From NCBI GenBank assembly GCA_003252385.1, contig QKEH01000085.1, positions 1-32,707 of the forward strand: 32,707 nucleotides of DNA, given 5' to 3'. The translations under genes were made by a program, and so were the position numbers. Source of the stretch: Bacteroidota bacterium (GTDB taxonomy: Bacteria; Bacteroidota; Bacteroidia; Bacteroidales; UBA10428). Positions 30,997 to 32,707 of the stretch are shown here, one piece after another. How positions within the stretch are numbered: position 1 is the stretch's first letter; every line of letters starts with the position of its first letter. The notes under the pieces were generated by a model that worked only from the letters and a program-made list of their open reading frames with translations, had not been told where the DNA came from and made no database searches.

Positions 30997-32469
30997 CTAT
31001 TCCGGGTTGGCCGGGGTGCTTCCAGTATTCCCGGGGCTATCCTTCGGGTGGAAGTAGTGGAGTACCTTATAGCCGTTATAACTGGTGGTATGCAGGGAGT
31101 CGAAACGGGTTTCCAGGGTGCTTTTGATCGTGCCTTTGGGGTCGGTTAAATCCAGCCATCCGTCAACGAGCAGGGCATTGGGTGCCTTGGAAAGCACAGC
31201 GGAATCGATATTGCTGCCGTTGTAAATGGGGTAAATATGGTCTTGCTGCAGGAGGGAGTCGATGTGTTCGAAATGGCTGAAAGCCGTACGGTTGAGGTAG
31301 TAGGCGATGTTTAATTTAACCCAGGCCGGTGCAATGTATACAGGGGTTTCCGGCTGGCGCAGACTGTCGACTTCGGCGGCAACCTGCGAGGGGAAGCGCT
31401 GGGGATTGTAGTTCAGATCGGCATGTTTTTGCATTTGCCAGATCAGGGCAAGCCCCAGCACTACGGCAATGCCATTGCGGTTCAGTGCGATGTGGTAAAC
31501 GGCAACGGCCAGGCATAGATAGTATCCCGGAGTAATGTAGATCAGGTAATTATCCAGGAACATGGGAATTTTGAACGAAATGAAGAACATGAAGAGATAG
31601 GGCAATACAAACCAGCCTAGGATAATGGTGTCGGAGGCTTTGATGCGTGGTCGTTTTAGCAGGAAGATAAGGAGACCCAGAGCTAAAATGGAGAGGAAGA
31701 AGCGGGCATTTTCAGGGCCGTTGCTAAACATCCACATTTCCTGATAAATACGGATCCATTCCGGGGGAGCAACCCAGGTGCCTTGGCTCGACGAACTGAT
31801 GAACCGGGTAATGAAAATGTACAGGTAGGGTGAGTAGAACAGCGAGAAGATGATGGTAGCCCAAAGGTGGAGTCTGAAAATATTTTTTCGTATTCCGGGA
31901 ACGGTAAGAGTAAAGAACAGCTGGAGCAGGATAATGAAGAATCCAAAGAAATGGGAATAAGCCAGGAGTAAGTTGGAGATAATAAGCCCCCGTTGAGCTG
32001 CGGTTTTCTGATCTTTGGTGATCAGTGCCATGTAGTAATACATGGAGGCGGAGGCCAGCAAAACAAACAGGGAATATACCCGGGTATTGTGGGCATGTAA
32101 GATATTCAGATTGGAGAAAGTATACACTAGCGATGCCGTAAGGGCAATTATACGGTTGTAATTCAAACGCCCCGTTTTGTAGATGTAGCTAACCGCCAGC
32201 GAACTAAATATAACGGGTAGTGCACGCACAGCGGCGGGTCCGATGCCAAAGAGCCGAATCCAAAAATGGAGCAGGAGGAAAAACAGGGGCGGGTTATTTT
32301 CGTTGCGGAGCATCTCAAACAAATCGTGCATGTTGGACTGGGCATAGAAAATGGTAAAAGGCTCGTCGATACAGATATCGGAGCTGCGGATGTACAGGAT
32401 TTTTAACAGCAGGTTGAGCAGGAGCAACGACAGGATGAGAATCCGATCCAGGGTGAAATAGCGTTTCAT
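30997..32469 (-). CDS. GT39-like membrane glycosyltransferase (ArnT/PMT_2 type)
   Basis: A 490-residue polytopic protein with about 10-11 transmembrane helices followed by a periplasmic C-terminal domain (about 370-490). The first loop has the typical catalytic acidic motif CIDEPFTIFYAQ (Asp-Glu in the DE motif of GT-C enzymes) and NENNPPLFFLLLHFW, where NPP resembles the H-PP motif of GT39. Such enzymes transfer a sugar from a polyprenyl-phosphate donor to lipid A, protein or glycan outside the membrane; the acceptor is unknown. I use ATG 32469 because the promoter at 32507-32537 puts the transcript start downstream of the longer open frame (to 32559). It ends 53 nt before the lexA promoter region. 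Confidence 0.82.
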   Translation of the reverse strand: MKRYFTLDRILILSLLLLNLLLKILYIRSSDICIDEPFTIFYAQSNMHDLFEMLRNENNPPLFFLLLHFWIRLFGIGPAAVRALPVIFSSLAVSYIYKTGRLNYNRIIALTASLVYTFSNLNILHAHNTRVYSLFVLLASASMYYYMALITKDQKTAAQRGLIISNLLLAYSHFFGFFIILLQLFFTLTVPGIRKNIFRLHLWATIIFSLFYSPYLYIFITRFISSSSQGTWVAPPEWIRIYQEMWMFSNGPENARFFLSILALGLLIFLLKRPRIKASDTIILGWFVLPYLFMFFISFKIPMFLDNYLIYITPGYYLCLAVAVYHIALNRNGIAVVLGLALIWQMQKHADLNYNPQRFPSQVAAEVDSLRQPETPVYIAPAWVKLNIAYYLNRTAFSHFEHIDSLLQQDHIYPIYNGSNIDSAVLSKAPNALLVDGWLDLTDPKGTIKSTLETRFDSLHTTSYNGYKVLHYFHPKDSPGNTGSTPANPE

Positions 32470-32506
32470 AACCGCAGGGATTATTGAATTATTATCGGGG
32501 TTGGAA

Positions 32507-32537
32507 CAAATATACTTCAGCGGAAGGCTTGTGCAAA
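32507..32537 (-). promoter_or_regulatory. Promoter of the GT39-like gene
   Basis: On the minus strand TTTG (32537-32534), a 19-nt spacer and a perfect TATATTTG (32514-32507). The predicted leader is about 33 nt and sets the start codon at 32469. Confidence 0.65.
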
Positions 32538-32613
32538 AGACCAGGGGTATATTTTGCATATTTCGGCTAAATATTAATTTGAGGTGCTGGAGAAGTATTG
32601 CTTACTTTGGAGC

Positions 32614-32707
32614 ATGGAATCACCTGAATTAATAAAAAGCCTGCTAAGTGTATTTTTCCCTGAGGACATTACCCAGCATTTTGAGATCAGCTCAGTAGAT
32701 GAAAAGA
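32614..32707 (+). CDS. Probable ISAon1-type transposase N-terminal ORF, 5' fragment
   Basis: The first 31 codons of an ORF cut off by the window end, starting MESPELIKSLLSVFFPEDIT and continuing QHFEISSVDEK. The PELIK.LL..FFPE....HFE pattern resembles my recollection of the short N-terminal-region protein encoded before the main transposase of ISAon1-like elements in Bacteroidota. That match is from memory and not searched. The ORF is divergent from the GT39-like gene. The left terminal inverted repeat, if present, should lie between 32540 and 32613, but I cannot define it without the other end. Confidence 0.45.
   Translation, partial: MESPELIKSLLSVFFPEDITQHFEISSVDEK

Noticed and set aside
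1-32707. CRISPR array, prophage, rRNA operon or toxin-antitoxin pair
   Set aside because: I looked for regularly spaced repeats, phage structural genes, rRNA signatures and small paired ORFs and found none. The only phased repeats are the three short copies at the lexA promoter.

Overview
The window reads as a chromosomal segment of a Bacteroidota bacterium, most likely Bacteroidales/Marinilabiliales-like. This is an inference from gene content and signals, not from a database search. Three things support it: many promoters of the Bacteroidota form (TTTG or TTG near -33 and TAnnTTTG near -7), an L13 protein beginning (M)DTLSYKT as in Bacteroides, and the gene order rplM-rpsI-rpsB-tsf-pyrH-frr. 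Most of the window is housekeeping DNA with a few accessory modules.

Layout. (1) 1-1374: end of atpA, then atpG and a terminator, the end of an F1Fo ATP synthase operon. (2) 1587-8098, minus strand: a seven-gene operon under one recognisable promoter/operator. In transcription order it encodes a TetR regulator, a LolA-like periplasmic protein, two FtsX/LolC-type permeases, a LolD-type ATPase, a four-helix membrane protein and a predicted outer-membrane beta-barrel. It looks like a dedicated system for moving a lipid or lipoprotein from inner to outer membrane. The TetR protein carries a canonical EF-hand calcium-binding loop, which is unexpected. (3) 8396-10709, minus strand: tRNA-Gln, a 3-methyladenine DNA glycosylase and an O-antigen-ligase-like protein. 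(4) 10817-15091, plus strand: rplM, rpsI, rpsB, tsf, pyrH and frr with their promoters, a leader hairpin before rpsB and terminators. (5) 15101-19386, plus strand: a striking 14-bp palindrome, then glgB, rplU-rpmA and serS. (6) 19399-21666, minus strand: a secreted five-repeat OmpL47-like protein and a YfiR-family periplasmic protein. (7) 21867-25868: a heptose-7-phosphate kinase, a small coiled-coil protein, a methyl-accepting chemotaxis protein and a radical SAM protein. (8) 25976-30943, minus strand: an SOS-type mutagenesis cassette of LexA-like repressor, Y-family polymerase and DnaE2-like polymerase, with 21-bp-phased repeats over its promoter. (9) 30997-32537: a GT39-like membrane glycosyltransferase with its promoter. 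(10) 32614 to the end: the start of a probable IS transposase accessory ORF.

The best candidates for undescribed biology are the TetR/EF-hand-controlled Lol-like export operon and the self-contained lexA-dinB-dnaE2 cassette with its phased operator array. The YfiR-OmpL47 pair and several leader hairpins (rpsB, O-antigen ligase, upstream of glgB) come next. All functional assignments rest on motifs read by eye.
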